Positions 1 through 8,978 of a stretch of 64,000 nt of DNA are shown piece by piece (position 1 is the stretch's first letter; every line of letters starts with the position of its first letter). Location of the stretch: positions 1 through 64,000 of the forward strand of contig DASTBU010000069.1 of assembly GCA_035711845.1 (NCBI GenBank). The letters are read 5' to 3'. The notes beneath the pieces are model-generated. The model did no database searches. It worked only from the letters and a program-made list of their open reading frames with translations, and was not told where the DNA came from. A program made the translations under genes and the position numbers. This DNA comes from DASTBU01 sp035711845 (GTDB taxonomy: Bacteria; Acidobacteriota; Vicinamibacteria; Vicinamibacterales; 2-12-FULL-66-21).

Positions 1-913
1 GCGCGTCGCCCACGAACGGATGATGACGGTAATGCCAGGCCGCTTCCACGAGCACGCGCCGCAAGTGTGCATTGCCGGTTTTCGTAATGCCACCGCGCGC
101 CTGCTTGGTCCCGCTGGAATGCTCGGACGGAATCAGCCCGATGAAGGCCATCGTGCGTGGCGCGCTCGCGAAGCGGCGCGCGTCGCCGAGTTCCGCCGCG
201 ATGGTCAACGCGGTCAAGTCATCGATGCCGCGGAAACATCGCAGACGCTGCACGCGGTGCTGTAATGGCTCGAGCGTCCGCAGCGCCCGCAAATCCTCCT
301 CGACCGCGCGCAGGCGGGCGACGGTTTCTTCCACCGCGCGGAGATAGGCGCGATGCGTTTGATCCAACGCTGGCAGCGGCCACGTCTGCGCTCGCAGCCA
401 CGTCTCGTGCCGCTTGGACCACGCGTGTTTCGTGCCCGTGAATCGTCGGCCATGTCGCAGCAGGAACTTCGCCAAGCGATGGCGCGCCCGCAACAAGTCC
501 GTCCGGATATCTTCACGGCAGCGGAGCAGATCCCGCGCCGCTTCCTCCTGCTCGGTGGGGATGTGAACGGTCGTCAAGGCCCCGGCCCGATACAGCACCG
601 CCAAGTGGGCCGCGTCGCGGCGGTCCGTTTTCACACGATCGCCCGGCCGACGAGGAATTAACGCCGGCGCGATGACGTCGCAGGCGATGCCGTGCGCGCA
701 GCACGCCCGCTGCAGCTCGAAGCCACACGGCCCCGCCTCATAACAGCACTGCACGGCACCGTGGTGGCGCGCGAACCGTTTCACAAAACGCAGAATCGTC
801 GGCGTATCCGGCGTCAGCGAATGGAGCGCGGGTGTCTGCTGGCCCGGCAACAAGACTGCCGCCACTGTCGTCGCCGCGTGCTGATCGAATGCAATCAGAG
901 GAGTAGAATTCAT
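1..913 (-). mobile_element. IS110-family transposase, 3' end beyond window edge
   Basis: An open frame of 304 codons begins with ATG at 913 and runs off the left edge without a stop. The N-terminal half has a DEDD catalytic pattern (D10, E59, D97, D100, the last two in a KTDRRDAAHLA segment). The second half, from about LRCFRGIDDLTALTIAAELG to the edge, matches the IS116/IS110/IS902 C-terminal domain with its SSGT and GNAHLRRVLVEAAW stretches. These transposases move IS elements by a DEDD recombinase mechanism and usually leave no inverted repeats, so the ends cannot be placed. Family lengths of about 330-400 aa imply that only the tail is missing. It looks intact here and has a strong ribosome-binding site. 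Confidence 0.9.
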
Positions 914-921
914 GGTGACCG

Positions 922-930
922 ACCTCCTTT
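922..930 (-). promoter_or_regulatory. Strong Shine-Dalgarno of the IS110 transposase
   Basis: On the minus strand AAAGGAGGT lies 8 nt before the ATG at 913, which fixes the transposase start. Confidence 0.8.
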
Positions 931-1030
931 GTATGCGGCTCTGCTTTGAGCTGTCGCAGGTCCAGAGTGACCCGCGCTAACTTACAAAGCCGGGGTCGGT
1001 CTTTCCATATGGTCTAGTTCCCCACTCGGC

Positions 1031-1075
1031 GTCGCCGGACCCACGAACCCATGAACGGGTCCAGTGGCCGGCGAC
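1031..1075. repeat. Compound hairpin between IS110 and the receptor remnant
   Basis: GTCGCCGG (1031-1038) pairs perfectly with CCGGCGAC (1068-1075), and the nested GGACCC/GGGTCC (1037-1042/1057-1062) extends the stem with a small bulge. It lies between the transposase 5' side and the decayed receptor gene. It could be an IS-end structure or a leftover terminator; there is no T-run, so a terminator call is weak. Confidence 0.5.
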
Positions 1076-1098
1076 GCTGGCATAAGGCGCCCCAACGG

Positions 1099-1494
1099 CC
1101 TCAACGAACCGGTGAACGGCGTTCGTCTGGCTGTCAATGGCTTGGATCCAAACGGAATCATCCCGGCCGAAGCGCGCGGCACCAACTACGCGCGGGTGCT
1201 GCTCCACGATTCCCGCGACGAGTTCAACGGTGACTACAACTCGCTTCAGATCTCGGTGATCAAGCGGATGGCCAACCGGTGGAGCGGCCGTGTCGCCTAC
1301 ACGCTCCAGAAAGGTAACGGCGTCGGTCTGGGAAATCCGGGCGACCGCCGGTCTGGCTCGACAACGAAGTCTGCGCCGACTACGGTCGGTTCGCGAGCGA
1401 GCGGCGGCAAGTGCTGGCCCTGTCCGGAACCGTGAACCCCTGGAGCACCCTCAGCGTGGCGACCGTGCTGAGCGCCATCGCGGGCTCGTGGTGA
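1099..1494 (+). pseudogene. Fragment of a TonB-dependent receptor, frameshifted
   Basis: This stretch encodes part of an outer-membrane receptor barrel closely resembling codons ~730-855 of the intact receptor just downstream. Shared strings include NEPVNGVR, IPAEARGT, WSGRV.YTLQK and GLGNP. Around 1348 one base is missing: the frame before it ends in GLGNPGDRR and the homology continues in the next frame with VWLDN, ADYGRFAS and VATVLSAIAG, then stops at a TGA at 1492. Both N- and C-terminal parts are gone. It is a dead paralogue, probably broken by rearrangement near the adjacent IS110 element. Confidence 0.85.
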
Positions 1495-1607
1495 CACGCA
1501 CCGTCGACAAGTTCGTGGCGAAGCTGCGTTGTCACATCGAGCCACGTCCCCACGACCCGCGCCACTTCATAACGCTGCACGGCAGCGGTTACCTGCTCGT
1601 CTGCTGA
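1488..1607 (+). pseudogene. C-terminal remnant of an OmpR/PhoB-type response regulator
   Basis: About 39 codons ending at TGA 1605-1607 read VVTRTVDKFVAKLR..IEP.P.DPRHFITLHGSGYLLV. This is the recognition helix and wing of a winged-helix DNA-binding domain as in OmpR/PhoB regulators (usual pattern: RTVD.HI..LR.KLE.....P..I.TV.G.GYRF). The receiver domain and the first part of the effector domain are missing. The remnant overlaps the last codons of the receptor fragment in another frame, so two unrelated broken genes are joined at about 1487. Confidence 0.7.
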
Positions 1608-1755
1608 ACCAGGCTCTTTCTCGCCGTGGCCCGACTGCCGAGGATTGGCCCGCGGGGTCTTCGGGAGCCGCTCGTTCAGCAGTCGATCGGGACGATCCGG
1701 AGCCGGTCGAGTGTCCGTGTCGCGGCGACATTTCGGGGACATTTCGGGACATGTT

Positions 1756-1784
1756 TTGACAGGCGGCGACGGTCGTTGTTGGTA
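1756..1784 (+). promoter_or_regulatory. Possible sigma70-type promoter for the receptor gene
   Basis: TTGACA at 1756-1761 is followed after 17 bp by TTGGTA (1779-1784). The -35 box is perfect and the -10 box poor. A long leader (~160 nt) would result. Confidence 0.3.
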
Positions 1785-1938
1785 GGCTTCACCATACACT
1801 GGGCGTAAGGTCGCTTCCCTTACCGCACGGCTTCTCTGAGCGCTGCGCGGACCGCCGCACGTATCGGCTCTTGTGCCCAAGCGAAACGACAGATTGCGGG
1901 GGTTCGGTTCAGAAAAGCGAAAACCAACCACTGCTGAT

Positions 1939-1946
1939 GGAGGAGG
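1939..1946 (+). promoter_or_regulatory. Ribosome-binding site deciding the receptor start
   Basis: GGAGGAGG lies 5 nt before ATG 1952, and the peptide from there is a classical signal sequence. Upstream in-frame starts (1871, 1937) lack both. Confidence 0.75.
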
Positions 1947-1951
1947 CTCCG

Positions 1952-4879
1952 ATGATCGCTCTCTTGCGGATTCCGGTCCTCGTCGCCCTCTGTGCGGGGC
2001 TTTCCGCGGCGCCCGCCCTCGCGCAGCAGCGCGGCACTATTTCCGGCCGTGTGCTAGACCAGGGCAAGCTGGCTTTACCCGGCGCGACAGTGACGATTGT
2101 CAATGACGACACCGGCTTCACCCGGACGGCCGTGACCTCCGAGACCGGCGCCTTCACAATTCCCAATCTGGAGCCGGGCTCCTACACCGTCACAATCGAG
2201 ATGCAGGGCTTCCGCCCCGTCAAGAGGGCGAAAGTCCAGCTCGTGGCAGGCTCGGAGCTCGAGGTTCCCGTGGAGATGCAGGTCGGCGGGCTCGAGGAGA
2301 CAGTCGAGGTCCTCGGCGATTCCCCCCTCATCGAGCGCACCAGCAACACGGTGGGCGGGAGCCTGTCGAACCGCGAGATTGAGGAGGTGCCATCGAACTT
2401 CCGCAACGTCACGGCGCTCACGTCGCTCATCCCCGGGATGACGCCGAACCCGGCGCAGTCGTCGTTCGAGGGCGGTCAGGTCGTTGCGAATGGCACGCCG
2501 GCCCAGTCGAACGTCTATCTGATCGACGGCATGTACAACAACGACGACCGGTTGGGTGGCAGCCAGGGCACTCAGGTGCGCGTGGTGCTCGACAATATCG
2601 ATGAGTACCAGGTGCTGGCGAACCAGTACAGCGCCGAGTACGGTGGCGGCGCGGGCGCCATCATCAACATGGTCACCCGGGGGGGCACCAATCAGTTCCA
2701 CGGCCGCGCGTACACCTACTTCCGCGATGACGCCTTCAACGCCCGCGGCCACTTCCTGCCGGACGATGCGGAGAAGCCCGATGAGCGGACGCTCCAGTTC
2801 GGCTTCGGAATCGGGGGGCCTATCGTCAGGGATAAGGCCCACTTCTACTTCACCTATGAGCGGGATCACGAGGACATCGCAGGCCTCAAGCGGTTCCCGG
2901 CCGAGGCGGCGCCGTTGGCCACCGACTTCGTCGGCACCTTCTCGGTGCGTGCGACGAACTACTTCGGCCGCGGCGACGTGCAGCTCAACGAAGGCCACAT
3001 CCTGAATGCCCGCTGGGTGCTGGAGACGGCCCCGACGAAGGGCGAGGGATTCAATGTAAGCGATGAAACCATTGACGCGCAGGGGTGGGAGAACGACTGG
3101 GATCACCTCTTCAACATCACCTACACGGCCGTTCTGACAGACCGCGCGTCGAACGTGCTCCGGGTGGGACGGATCGGCGAGCAACTGGAGACGGGCGCCC
3201 AGACGTTCTTCGACAGCGATGTCAACGGCATTGGCTTCGACGGGCGGGACCCCTTCACGATCGGCCAGTCCAACGTGCATCCCAGCTATGTCACCGGCAT
3301 AGGCGGCACCGGCACGTTCACAACCATCCGTACCTACACAATCGACAACTCCTTCAGCTACTTCGTGCCGAACCTGCTCGGTGGCGAGCACACGTTCAAG
3401 GCGGGCGGCGGCTTCAGCCTGAATCAGGCCAACCCGCGCTCGTCGATGGACTCGGGCACGTTCGAGTTCGAGAGCGAACTTCCATTCGATCCCGCCAACC
3501 CGGAGACCTACCCGATCCAGTTCGACATCACGGTAGGCCCCCCGGGGCAGCAGTTTGATGTGGTCGCGAAGGACCGGCGCACTTACCTCTTCGTAGAGGA
3601 CAAGTGGCGCGTCAGCAACAACCTGACGTTCAACGTCGGGCTGCGCTACGACAACCAGCGTCATGCGCCCAACAGCAAGGACGACATCTCGCCGCGCGCC
3701 GGGTTCGCGTGGGACCTCACCGGTGAGGGAACGAGCGTCGTGCGCGGCGGCATCGGCCGGTTCTACTCCTATTTCCCGGTCTCCGTGGATCTGTTCTACA
3801 CGCAGACGGGCGTCATCACCCCGTTTCCAGGTATCAGCATCAGGGACCCGAACAGCCCCGTGCTCCAGCCGGATATGATCACCGACTCGCTGGGCAACCC
3901 GGGTGTCGCGGTCCTGAGTGCAGCCGGCCGGGCCGCGCTCACCGCGCAGCGGGACGCGATCCTCGCCGGCCAGACGTTCAACCGCAACCCACGCCTCGAT
4001 CACCCGGACCGGCAGATGCCGTACCAGTGGGCCTGGAGCCTCGGCTTCAGCCACGAGCTCTTCCCGAACGGGGCAGTCTCAATCGATTACGTCGGCAACG
4101 TCTCCCGGGACCAGATGGGCTGGGTCGACATCAACGAGCCCGTCAACGGCGTGCGGCCGCAGGCCGATGGCTTCGATCCGACGGGCACGCTCATCCCGGC
4201 GGAGGCACGCGGCACCAGCTTCCAGCGCGTGCTCCAGTCGCAGACGAGCGACGACTTCGACGGCGACTACCAGTCGCTCCAGTTCTCGTTCGTCAAGCGG
4301 TACGCGGACCGCTGGAGCGGCCGCGTCTCGTACACGCTCCAGAAGAGCAATTACGTCGGCCTCGGCAACCCCGACAACCGCCGCGTCTGGCTCGACAACG
4401 ATATCCGGGCGGACTACGGCCGGTTCGCTTCCGATCGCCGGCACGTCCTGTCAGCCACCGCCTCGGTGAGCCCGTGGACCCATCTGACCATCGCCACGGT
4501 CGTCAGCGCCATTTCCGGCGACGCCATCAACGAAACGGTGGGTCGTGACGTGAACGGGGACCTGGACAACACGGACCGGCCGATTCAGGGGGTGGACGAC
4601 CTCGCGTTCCCGATTCGTTCGGAGGTCGATTCGCAGGGTCGGGCGGTCATCAACGGCCTGACGGGTGAGAAGTCTCTCACGACCGACCTGTCCTTCCGTT
4701 ATCAGATTCCGCTCGCTCGTGGGCTCCAGAGCCTCGATCTCTTCTACGACATCTTCAACCTGTTCAACAACGAGAACCTTGTGGACCCCACCGGGAACCG
4801 ACGGTCGGCGAACTTCATGGTGCCAATCGCGGCACGGTTCGCCCGTCAGATGCAGTTCGGCGTGCGGGTGCGATTCTGA
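1952..4879 (+). CDS. TonB-dependent receptor with carboxypeptidase-regulatory N-domain (Oar-like)
   Basis: This 975-aa outer-membrane protein should import a large substrate using TonB energy. Residues 1-24 form a signal peptide (cleavage after APALA). Residues ~28-110 are a carboxypeptidase-regulatory-like beta-sandwich (GTISGRVLDQGKLALPGATV). A plug domain follows (~115-240, with VYLIDGMYNND and a YSAEYGGGAGAIINMVTRGG motif), and the rest is barrel ending in an aromatic residue (VRVRF), as expected for Bam-inserted barrels. This architecture and length are typical of Oar/Cna-B-type receptors, which are abundant in Acidobacteriota. The substrate is unknown. It starts a same-strand run with a TPR protein 18 bp downstream, a beta-propeller and an FAH-fold enzyme. 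A dead paralogue lies just upstream. Confidence 0.92.
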   Translation: MIALLRIPVLVALCAGLSAAPALAQQRGTISGRVLDQGKLALPGATVTIVNDDTGFTRTAVTSETGAFTIPNLEPGSYTVTIEMQGFRPVKRAKVQLVAGSELEVPVEMQVGGLEETVEVLGDSPLIERTSNTVGGSLSNREIEEVPSNFRNVTALTSLIPGMTPNPAQSSFEGGQVVANGTPAQSNVYLIDGMYNNDDRLGGSQGTQVRVVLDNIDEYQVLANQYSAEYGGGAGAIINMVTRGGTNQFHGRAYTYFRDDAFNARGHFLPDDAEKPDERTLQFGFGIGGPIVRDKAHFYFTYERDHEDIAGLKRFPAEAAPLATDFVGTFSVRATNYFGRGDVQLNEGHILNARWVLETAPTKGEGFNVSDETIDAQGWENDWDHLFNITYTAVLTDRASNVLRVGRIGEQLETGAQTFFDSDVNGIGFDGRDPFTIGQSNVHPSYVTGIGGTGTFTTIRTYTIDNSFSYFVPNLLGGEHTFKAGGGFSLNQANPRSSMDSGTFEFESELPFDPANPETYPIQFDITVGPPGQQFDVVAKDRRTYLFVEDKWRVSNNLTFNVGLRYDNQRHAPNSKDDISPRAGFAWDLTGEGTSVVRGGIGRFYSYFPVSVDLFYTQTGVITPFPGISIRDPNSPVLQPDMITDSLGNPGVAVLSAAGRAALTAQRDAILAGQTFNRNPRLDHPDRQMPYQWAWSLGFSHELFPNGAVSIDYVGNVSRDQMGWVDINEPVNGVRPQADGFDPTGTLIPAEARGTSFQRVLQSQTSDDFDGDYQSLQFSFVKRYADRWSGRVSYTLQKSNYVGLGNPDNRRVWLDNDIRADYGRFASDRRHVLSATASVSPWTHLTIATVVSAISGDAINETVGRDVNGDLDNTDRPIQGVDDLAFPIRSEVDSQGRAVINGLTGEKSLTTDLSFRYQIPLARGLQSLDLFYDIFNLFNNENLVDPTGNRRSANFMVPIAARFARQMQFGVRVRF

Positions 4880-4897
4880 GGGAGGTGGCTTCAATCT

Positions 4898-5857
4898 ATG
4901 CACGGCTGTCGAATCAGGATAGGGACACAGGCACTCGTACTGGCAGCGGTGGTGGGGGCGTTCTTCGTGAACACCCCCGTCGCCGCCCGTCAATTGGAAC
5001 TGGGGGTGATACAGGGGACCGTGACGGACGAGGAGGGCCGTCCAATCGAGGGCGCCGTGCTGAAACTGCGGGATCCGGACCGGGGGCGCGTCTACGAGAT
5101 CAAGAGCGACAAGAACGGCAAGTTCTACCGGCGCGGTCTGCCGCCCGTCGAGTTCGAGTTCACATTGGAGAAGGATGGCTATCAAACGCTCAAGGACAAG
5201 GTGCAAGTGGCCGCCGGCCGTGACGATCGGCGCTTCGACTTCAAGCTCGTGAAAGCCGCCCCTCAGGGCGCCGAGGAATTCGTCAAGGGTGTCGAGGCGT
5301 TCAAGACCGGCGACGCGGAAAAGGCGGTGGCATTCTTCGAGGAGGCCGCCCGGAAGGCGCCTGAAGCCCCGGAGGTGCACGTCAACCTCGCGCTCGCCTA
5401 CCTGCGCGTCAAGCGTCAGGACGATGCCATTAAGGAGCTCGAAACGGCTGCAGCACTGGCGCCGAACGAGCCCCGCACGCTCTTCCAGCTCGGCGGAGCC
5501 TACGTGGACGCAGCCAAGTACGACAAGGCGGCCGAAGCACTGGAAAAAGGTCTGACGCTGCAACCCGATCTGTCGGACCCCCTGGCCTTCGAATCGAGCG
5601 TCACCCTTGGCGCCGTGTACTTCGCCCAGGGCAAGATTGAAGAGGCCATCGCCCGGTTCGAGAAAGCGCAAGCGGTCAAACCCGATGCGCCGGGGCCGAA
5701 GCTCGGCCTGGCGAAGTGTGCCTTCAGCAAAGGAGACGTCGAGAAAGCGTTGAAGTTGTTGAAGGACGTCGTGGCCACCGCCCCCGGCACACCCGAAGCC
5801 ACGGAAGCCGAAGCGTTCATCAAGGCGCTGGAGAAGAAAGATCGCCCGGCCGCGTAA
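4898..5857 (+). CDS. Secreted carboxypeptidase-regulatory-like/TPR protein
   Basis: This 319-aa protein has a signal peptide (1-30, cleavage near VAA), a carboxypeptidase-regulatory-like domain (~38-115, GVIQGTVTDEEGRPIEGAVLKL) and a TPR superhelix (~125-315) with at least four repeats such as GDAEKAVAFFEEAARKAPEAPEVH and GKIEEAIARFEKAQAVKPDAPG. TPRs bind proteins, so a periplasmic scaffold serving the neighbouring receptor is plausible but inferred. GGAGGT at 4881-4886 serves its ATG. It lies 18 bp after the receptor stop, consistent with co-transcription. Confidence 0.85.
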   Translation: MHGCRIRIGTQALVLAAVVGAFFVNTPVAARQLELGVIQGTVTDEEGRPIEGAVLKLRDPDRGRVYEIKSDKNGKFYRRGLPPVEFEFTLEKDGYQTLKDKVQVAAGRDDRRFDFKLVKAAPQGAEEFVKGVEAFKTGDAEKAVAFFEEAARKAPEAPEVHVNLALAYLRVKRQDDAIKELETAAALAPNEPRTLFQLGGAYVDAAKYDKAAEALEKGLTLQPDLSDPLAFESSVTLGAVYFAQGKIEEAIARFEKAQAVKPDAPGPKLGLAKCAFSKGDVEKALKLLKDVVATAPGTPEATEAEAFIKALEKKDRPAA

Positions 5858-5881
5858 TACGCGGGAATCCGGAGCTGGAGA

Positions 5882-7030
5882 ATGAACATCATGCAAATCA
5901 AACATTACGGCGGGCTGATGGGCGCGGCAGTATTCGGTATCTCCCTGCTGGCCGCCCCTCAGATGCCGCAGCAGAAGGGCGGCGGAGACGAGTTCGGGCC
6001 CTACGAGCTGGTGCCCAACTGGCCGGAGAACGTGTGTGGAGCGGGCTACCAGCAGGGATCCGTCGGGGGCATCTTCGCCGAGAGTCCCGACCGGGTGCTG
6101 ATCTTCCAGCGGGGCTGTCTACCCGTCCTTAAGGAACCGGTGACGTCGCAGAGTCTCGTACCGGAACGCAACGCCTCCGGATACAGCCTGTCGGCGGCTC
6201 CGGAACGCCAGCCGCGATGGGACAACGTGCTGTACATCGTCAACCGGGACGGCAAGAAGATCGACTCCTGGGAGCAGCACAACAAGCTCTTCGTGCGACC
6301 GCACAAGGTGCTCATCAGCCCCTACGATTCGGAGAAGCACGTGTGGCTCGTGGACGACGGGGCGCATGCCGTCTACAAGTTCACCAACGACGGCAAGAAG
6401 CTCGTGATGCAGCTCGGCGAGTTCAAGGTGCCCGGAAACGACGACAAGCACTTCGCCCGGCCGACCGACATCGCCTGGCTGCCGGACGGTACGTTCTTCG
6501 TCACCGACGGCTACACGAACACGCGCGTCGTGAAGTTCGACAAGAACGGCAAGTACTTGATGACCTGGGGCGAGAAGGGCACGGCGGGGAGCGAAACGCG
6601 GCCGAACTACATGAACACCGTGCACTCGATTGCCATCGACGCGAAGCGGCGCCTCTACGTGGCGGACCGGGCGAACTCCCGGATCCAGATTTTTGACGAG
6701 AACGGCAAGTTCCTGGAGCTGTGGCCGAATATTCGTCGCCCGTACTACCACATGATTACGAAGGATCAACACGTGTGGGTGTCAGACGGCATCACGCAGA
6801 AGTTCACGAAGTTCGACCTCACGGGCAATCTCCTCTTCTCCTGGGGGACCTTCGGGGCGTTTCCCGGCGGCTTCTGGGGCGTCCACCAGTTCAGCGTCGA
6901 CAACGAGAGAAATCTGTATACGGCCGATGTCCACATCGGCCGGGCGCAGAAGTTCCGCCCGAAGCCGGGGGCGGATCCCGACAAGCTGGTCGGCGTACCC
7001 GTGACGGCGGCCACCTCGTCGCAGCAGTAG
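5882..7030 (+). CDS. Secreted NHL-repeat six-bladed beta-propeller (PAL-like)
   Basis: This 382-aa protein has a hydrophobic N-terminal segment (~8-27, LMGAAVFGISLLAA) suggesting export. It then carries NHL-type blades, e.g. ARPTDIAWLPDGTFFVTDGYTNTRVVKFDKNGKY and HSIAIDAKRRLYVADRANSRIQIFDENGKF, read here as motif runs rather than contiguous quotes. The blade spacing resembles bacterial homologues of peptidyl-alpha-hydroxyglycine alpha-amidating lyase, but an enzymatic role is not proven. An alternative start is ATG 5891. It follows the TPR gene by 24 bp, and the FAH-fold gene comes next on the same strand. Confidence 0.85.
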   Translation: MNIMQIKHYGGLMGAAVFGISLLAAPQMPQQKGGGDEFGPYELVPNWPENVCGAGYQQGSVGGIFAESPDRVLIFQRGCLPVLKEPVTSQSLVPERNASGYSLSAAPERQPRWDNVLYIVNRDGKKIDSWEQHNKLFVRPHKVLISPYDSEKHVWLVDDGAHAVYKFTNDGKKLVMQLGEFKVPGNDDKHFARPTDIAWLPDGTFFVTDGYTNTRVVKFDKNGKYLMTWGEKGTAGSETRPNYMNTVHSIAIDAKRRLYVADRANSRIQIFDENGKFLELWPNIRRPYYHMITKDQHVWVSDGITQKFTKFDLTGNLLFSWGTFGAFPGGFWGVHQFSVDNERNLYTADVHIGRAQKFRPKPGADPDKLVGVPVTAATSSQQ

Positions 7031-7091
7031 CGCCGAAGCGAAGTACGGAATGCTGAACACACCGAGGCGAGCGACTGAGAGGATGAACACC

Positions 7092-8150
7092 ATGACGAGA
7101 CGTCTGGCACACGGTGCACTCATGGCGGCCTGTCTGGCAGCGACCCTCTCGGTCGTCGTCGCCCAGTCGAACCCGACTTACAAGCTGGGCCGGTTCTCGC
7201 AGGGCGGCCGTACGTTTCTCGGCCTGGTTCTGAACGACAGCGTGGCCGTCGACCTGTCGAAGGCCGATTCCAGTCTGCCGTCGGACATGACCGTGCTGCT
7301 GGAGCGGTACGACACGCTGAAATCACGTCTCGCCACGATCGCGTCGGAGGCGGCCGCGAAGCGTCCGGCCCACGCCTACGATGTGAAGACACTCGACACG
7401 CTGCCCCCGGTGATACCGCAGAACATCCTGAACGCGGCCGTGAACTACACGGAGCACGCGGCTGAGATGGCCGGTCGCAGCGGCAACGCCGTGGACGCGC
7501 CCACCACACCGCCCCCCTCCGAAGGGATTCCGGGTATCTGGCCGCGCAAGCCGGGCGACAAGCGGCACAACCCGTACGTGTTCCCGAAGCCGGTCGGCGC
7601 GGTGATCGGTGACGGCGACGACATTCGCATTCCGCCAGGTCGCGAACAAGTGGACTGGGAATGCGAGCTGGCGATCGTCATCGGCCGGACTGCGGACCAC
7701 GTCTCGGTGGACCGAGCCAAGGATTACATCTTCGGCTACACGCTGGAGAACGACGTCTCCGACCGCGGGGGCCGCGCCGATGGCCGGCACGGCTCGGACT
7801 GGTTCATCGGAAAGGGGCACAGCACGTTCGCACCGCTGGGTCCTTACCTCGTTCCCAAGGAGTTCATACCGGATCCGCAGAAGTTGCCGATCAAGTTCAC
7901 GCTGAGCGGCCAAACGATGCAGGATTCCACAACCGAGCGGATGACACACAGCGTGACCGAGATGGTGAGCTTCGTGTCGCACGTCCTGACACTTCGGCCG
8001 GGCGACATCATTGCTACGGGCAGCCCGGCCGGAGTGGGCGCGGCTCGCGGTGTGTTCATGAAACCGGGCCAGACCGCCGTCTGCAGCATCGGTGGGATCG
8101 GCACGCTCACCAACCCTGTCGTGGCAGCGGGCCACTCTTCTGGCGAGTGA
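7092..8150 (+). CDS. Fumarylacetoacetate hydrolase-family protein with signal peptide
   Basis: This 352-aa protein belongs to the FAH superfamily, which cleaves C-C bonds of acylpyruvates or acts on 2-hydroxyhepta-2,4-diene-1,7-dioates with a divalent metal. Characteristic strings are DWECELAIVIGR, GYTLENDVSDRGGR, DWFIGKGHSTFAPLGP and LRPGDIIATGSPAGVG; the acidic metal ligands are in the first two. The start at 7092 is chosen because GAGAGG lies 9 nt upstream and the peptide MTRRLAHGALMAACLAATLSVVVAQ is signal-like; earlier in-frame starts at 7050 and 7083 lack this spacing. A signal peptide is unusual for this normally cytosolic fold. It is the last gene of the 1.95-8.15 kb run. Confidence 0.88.
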   Translation: MTRRLAHGALMAACLAATLSVVVAQSNPTYKLGRFSQGGRTFLGLVLNDSVAVDLSKADSSLPSDMTVLLERYDTLKSRLATIASEAAAKRPAHAYDVKTLDTLPPVIPQNILNAAVNYTEHAAEMAGRSGNAVDAPTTPPPSEGIPGIWPRKPGDKRHNPYVFPKPVGAVIGDGDDIRIPPGREQVDWECELAIVIGRTADHVSVDRAKDYIFGYTLENDVSDRGGRADGRHGSDWFIGKGHSTFAPLGPYLVPKEFIPDPQKLPIKFTLSGQTMQDSTTERMTHSVTEMVSFVSHVLTLRPGDIIATGSPAGVGAARGVFMKPGQTAVCSIGGIGTLTNPVVAAGHSSGE

Positions 8151-8194
8151 GGTGAGGGGGCGCGCGAGGCACTGAGCAGTTCGCAGGCTCCAAG

Positions 8195-8275
8195 ATACGT
8201 GCGACGGTGCGACGTGCTGCTTGTCACGTGCGACGTGCCGTGCGGCGGTGCGACGTGCCGTGCGACGTGCGATGC
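8195..8275. repeat. Degenerate GTGCGACGTGC-type short-unit array
   Basis: This lies between the convergent FAH and bacterioferritin genes. Units such as GTGCGAC and GTGCCGTGCG recur about ten times. The 13-mer CTTGTCACGTGCG (8220-8232) is shared exactly with the array at 45.3 kb. Confidence 0.75.
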
Positions 8276-8342
8276 GCGTCCACGGGCCACGAACTACGGG
8301 CTACGGACCGCGGGCTGCAGATTTCGCGGTCGTGGAGCCTCG

Positions 8343-8819
8343 TTATTCGCCCTGGCCTTCGATCTGCTGAGAGAGGTAGCGCTCGTAGCCAACCTCTGAA
8401 ATCAGGTGAAGCTGCGACTCCAGCCAGTCGACGTGGCCCTCTTCGTCTTTCAGCAGCCGCTCGAACAGCTCACGCGACGTGTTGTCTCCGGCATCCCGTG
8501 CGACCCGGATCGCTTCGTTGTAGCTCTTGACCGCGCCGAGCTCCAGGCCCATGTCGCTCTCGAGCTGCTTCTGGACCGACGGCCCGATGGTGAGCGGCAT
8601 CGGCTCCATGGTCGGGGTGGCATCGAGGAAGAGGATGCGCTCGACGAGCGCTTCCGCGTGCCGCATCTCGTCGATCGACTGCTTCCGAATGTGCGATCCG
8701 AGCCGGTGATACCCCCAGTTGTGGCACATCTCCGCGTGCACGAAGTATTGATTGATCGCCGTCAACTCTTCCTTCAATGCCTTGTTGAGGTGCGAAATCA
8801 CTTTCGCGTCACCCTGCAT
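8343..8819 (-). CDS. bfr: Bacterioferritin
   Basis: This 158-aa iron-storage ferritin of usual length forms 24-mer cages that oxidise Fe(II) and store Fe(III). The di-iron ferroxidase ligands are all visible: E18, E51, H54, E93, E126 and H129. The heme-ligating methionine M52 is present in the DEMRHAE segment, which supports bacterioferritin rather than plain ferritin. GGAGGG lies just upstream of the ATG at 8819. It stands alone on the minus strand between two short-unit repeat arrays; no ferredoxin partner gene is adjacent. Confidence 0.95.
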   Translation of the reverse strand: MQGDAKVISHLNKALKEELTAINQYFVHAEMCHNWGYHRLGSHIRKQSIDEMRHAEALVERILFLDATPTMEPMPLTIGPSVQKQLESDMGLELGAVKSYNEAIRVARDAGDNTSRELFERLLKDEEGHVDWLESQLHLISEVGYERYLSQQIEGQGE

Positions 8820-8874
8820 CTCACCCTCCTGCCGAAGACACGACCCACCGTAGTCCGTGGCTCGTAGACCATAT

Positions 8875-8978
8875 TCTGTAGACCAAGGACCGAGGGACCA
8901 AGGACCGAGGGACCCAGGACCAGGGACCAGGACCAGGGACCCAGGACCAGGGACCCAGGGACTCAGGGACTAAAGAGA
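8875..8978. repeat. GGACCAGGGACC-type short-unit array
   Basis: About fourteen tandem variants of GGACC(A/C)AG/GGGACC fill the space between bacterioferritin and fabH. This is a single arm without an inverted partner, and its right end touches the fabH stop at 8970. Confidence 0.8.

Larger units (their letters stand above)
1608..1951. other. Intergenic region before the receptor gene
   Basis: This 344-bp gap holds no convincing gene. It contains the short direct repeat ACATTTCGGG(G) twice (about 1730-1750) followed by a promoter-like TTGACA. The receptor frame is open upstream to a TTG at 1871, but the signal peptide and ribosome-binding site put the start at 1952. Confidence 0.5.

Noticed and set aside
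2075..4054. Long antisense open frame (659 codons) across the receptor gene
   Set aside because: It mirrors the codon pattern of the receptor on the other strand, has low-complexity composition and shows no domain; it is a GC-rich shadow.
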